From NCBI GenBank assembly GCA_903903765.1, contig CAIVAH010000303.1, forward strand, positions 1 to 6,694: 6,694 nucleotides of DNA. Direction: 5' to 3'. A model generated the notes under the pieces. It searched no databases. It was not told the origin of the DNA and was given only the letters and a program-made list of their open reading frames with translations. Source of the stretch: an uncultured Methylococcaceae bacterium. GTDB lineage: Bacteria > Pseudomonadota > Gammaproteobacteria > Methylococcales > Methylomonadaceae. The position numbers were made by a program, and so were the translations under genes. Positions 6,470-6,694 of this stretch are shown one piece after another (positions within the stretch are counted from its first letter, which is position 1; the number at the start of each line of letters is the position of its first letter).

Positions 6470-6694
6470 ATGAAATTACCCCCGCTTAGCCTATACATTC
6501 ATATTCCTTGGTGCATTAAAAAATGTCCTTATTGTGATTTTAATTCTCATGCGGTTAAAAGCGATACCCCCGAAGCGGCTTATATAGACACTTTGCTAAA
6601 TGATCTAACAGAAGATCTTCAACGATATGCAATAACCCGCCCCATTAGCAGTATCTTTATTGGGGGTGGGACACCTAGTTTATTTGCCCCTGAA
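6470..6694 (+). CDS. hemW: Radical SAM protein HemW, 5' part (3' end outside window)
   Basis: The first 75 residues are visible, and the frame is open to the window edge. HemW is a radical SAM protein related to coproporphyrinogen III dehydrogenase (HemN) and is now thought to act as a haem chaperone. It was long annotated as oxygen-independent coproporphyrinogen oxidase. The start MKLPPLSLYIHIPWC is typical. The [4Fe-4S] motif is C15-x3-C19-x2-C22 followed by DF, and the GGGTPSLF block (65-72) forms part of the SAM-binding site. HemW has the CxxxCxxC spacing without the extra cysteine typical of HemN, which supports the choice. The ATG at 6470 gives the conserved N-terminus; its ribosome binding site is weak. 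In many gammaproteobacteria it follows rdgB, but here the gene before it is the sulfatase. Confidence 0.95.
   Translation, partial: MKLPPLSLYIHIPWCIKKCPYCDFNSHAVKSDTPEAAYIDTLLNDLTEDLQRYAITRPISSIFIGGGTPSLFAPE

Noticed and set aside
1..6694. CRISPR array, tRNA, rRNA or insertion sequence
   Set aside because: No regularly spaced repeats, tRNA cloverleaf, rRNA segment, transposase or terminal repeats with target duplication were seen on reading.

Overview
The window reads as an AT-rich gammaproteobacterial chromosome segment with every gene on the + strand. The release factor 1 / PrmC pair, the YjbQ protein and the HemW protein look gammaproteobacterial. No genus can be named from the sequence alone.

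Left part (1-2361): a tight housekeeping cluster with gaps of 5, 15 and 17 bases. It holds the 3' two thirds of prfA (release factor 1), prmC (the methyltransferase that modifies the GGQ glutamine of release factors), a JAMM/M67 metallopeptidase with all its zinc ligands, and a YjbQ/UPF0047 protein. PrfA and PrmC are enzyme substrate and modifier. The other two are metabolic or processing proteins that probably share the transcript.

Middle (2362-2872): a 511-base gap without an intact gene. It carries two exact DnaA boxes (TTATTCACA, TTATCCACA), near-matches, a perfect 9-base inverted repeat, a second palindrome, two long A tracts, and a possible gene remnant with an in-frame stop. It resembles a replication-origin or DnaA-control region, but no dnaA or mnmG is in view and genes do not diverge from it, so the origin reading is tentative.

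Right part (2873-6327): three exported-protein genes in a row. They encode a small periplasmic protein resembling the Spy/LTXXQ group, a DUF4410-type lipoprotein, and a 748-residue secreted sulfatase. The sulfatase has an intact CTPSR formylglycine motif, two cysteine-rich modules, and a C-terminal pair of dockerin-like calcium loops. The trio sits between housekeeping genes and looks like accessory cell-envelope cargo.

Right end (6328-6694): a gap with a strong stem-loop, then the 5' end of hemW (radical SAM, haem-related), cut by the window edge.
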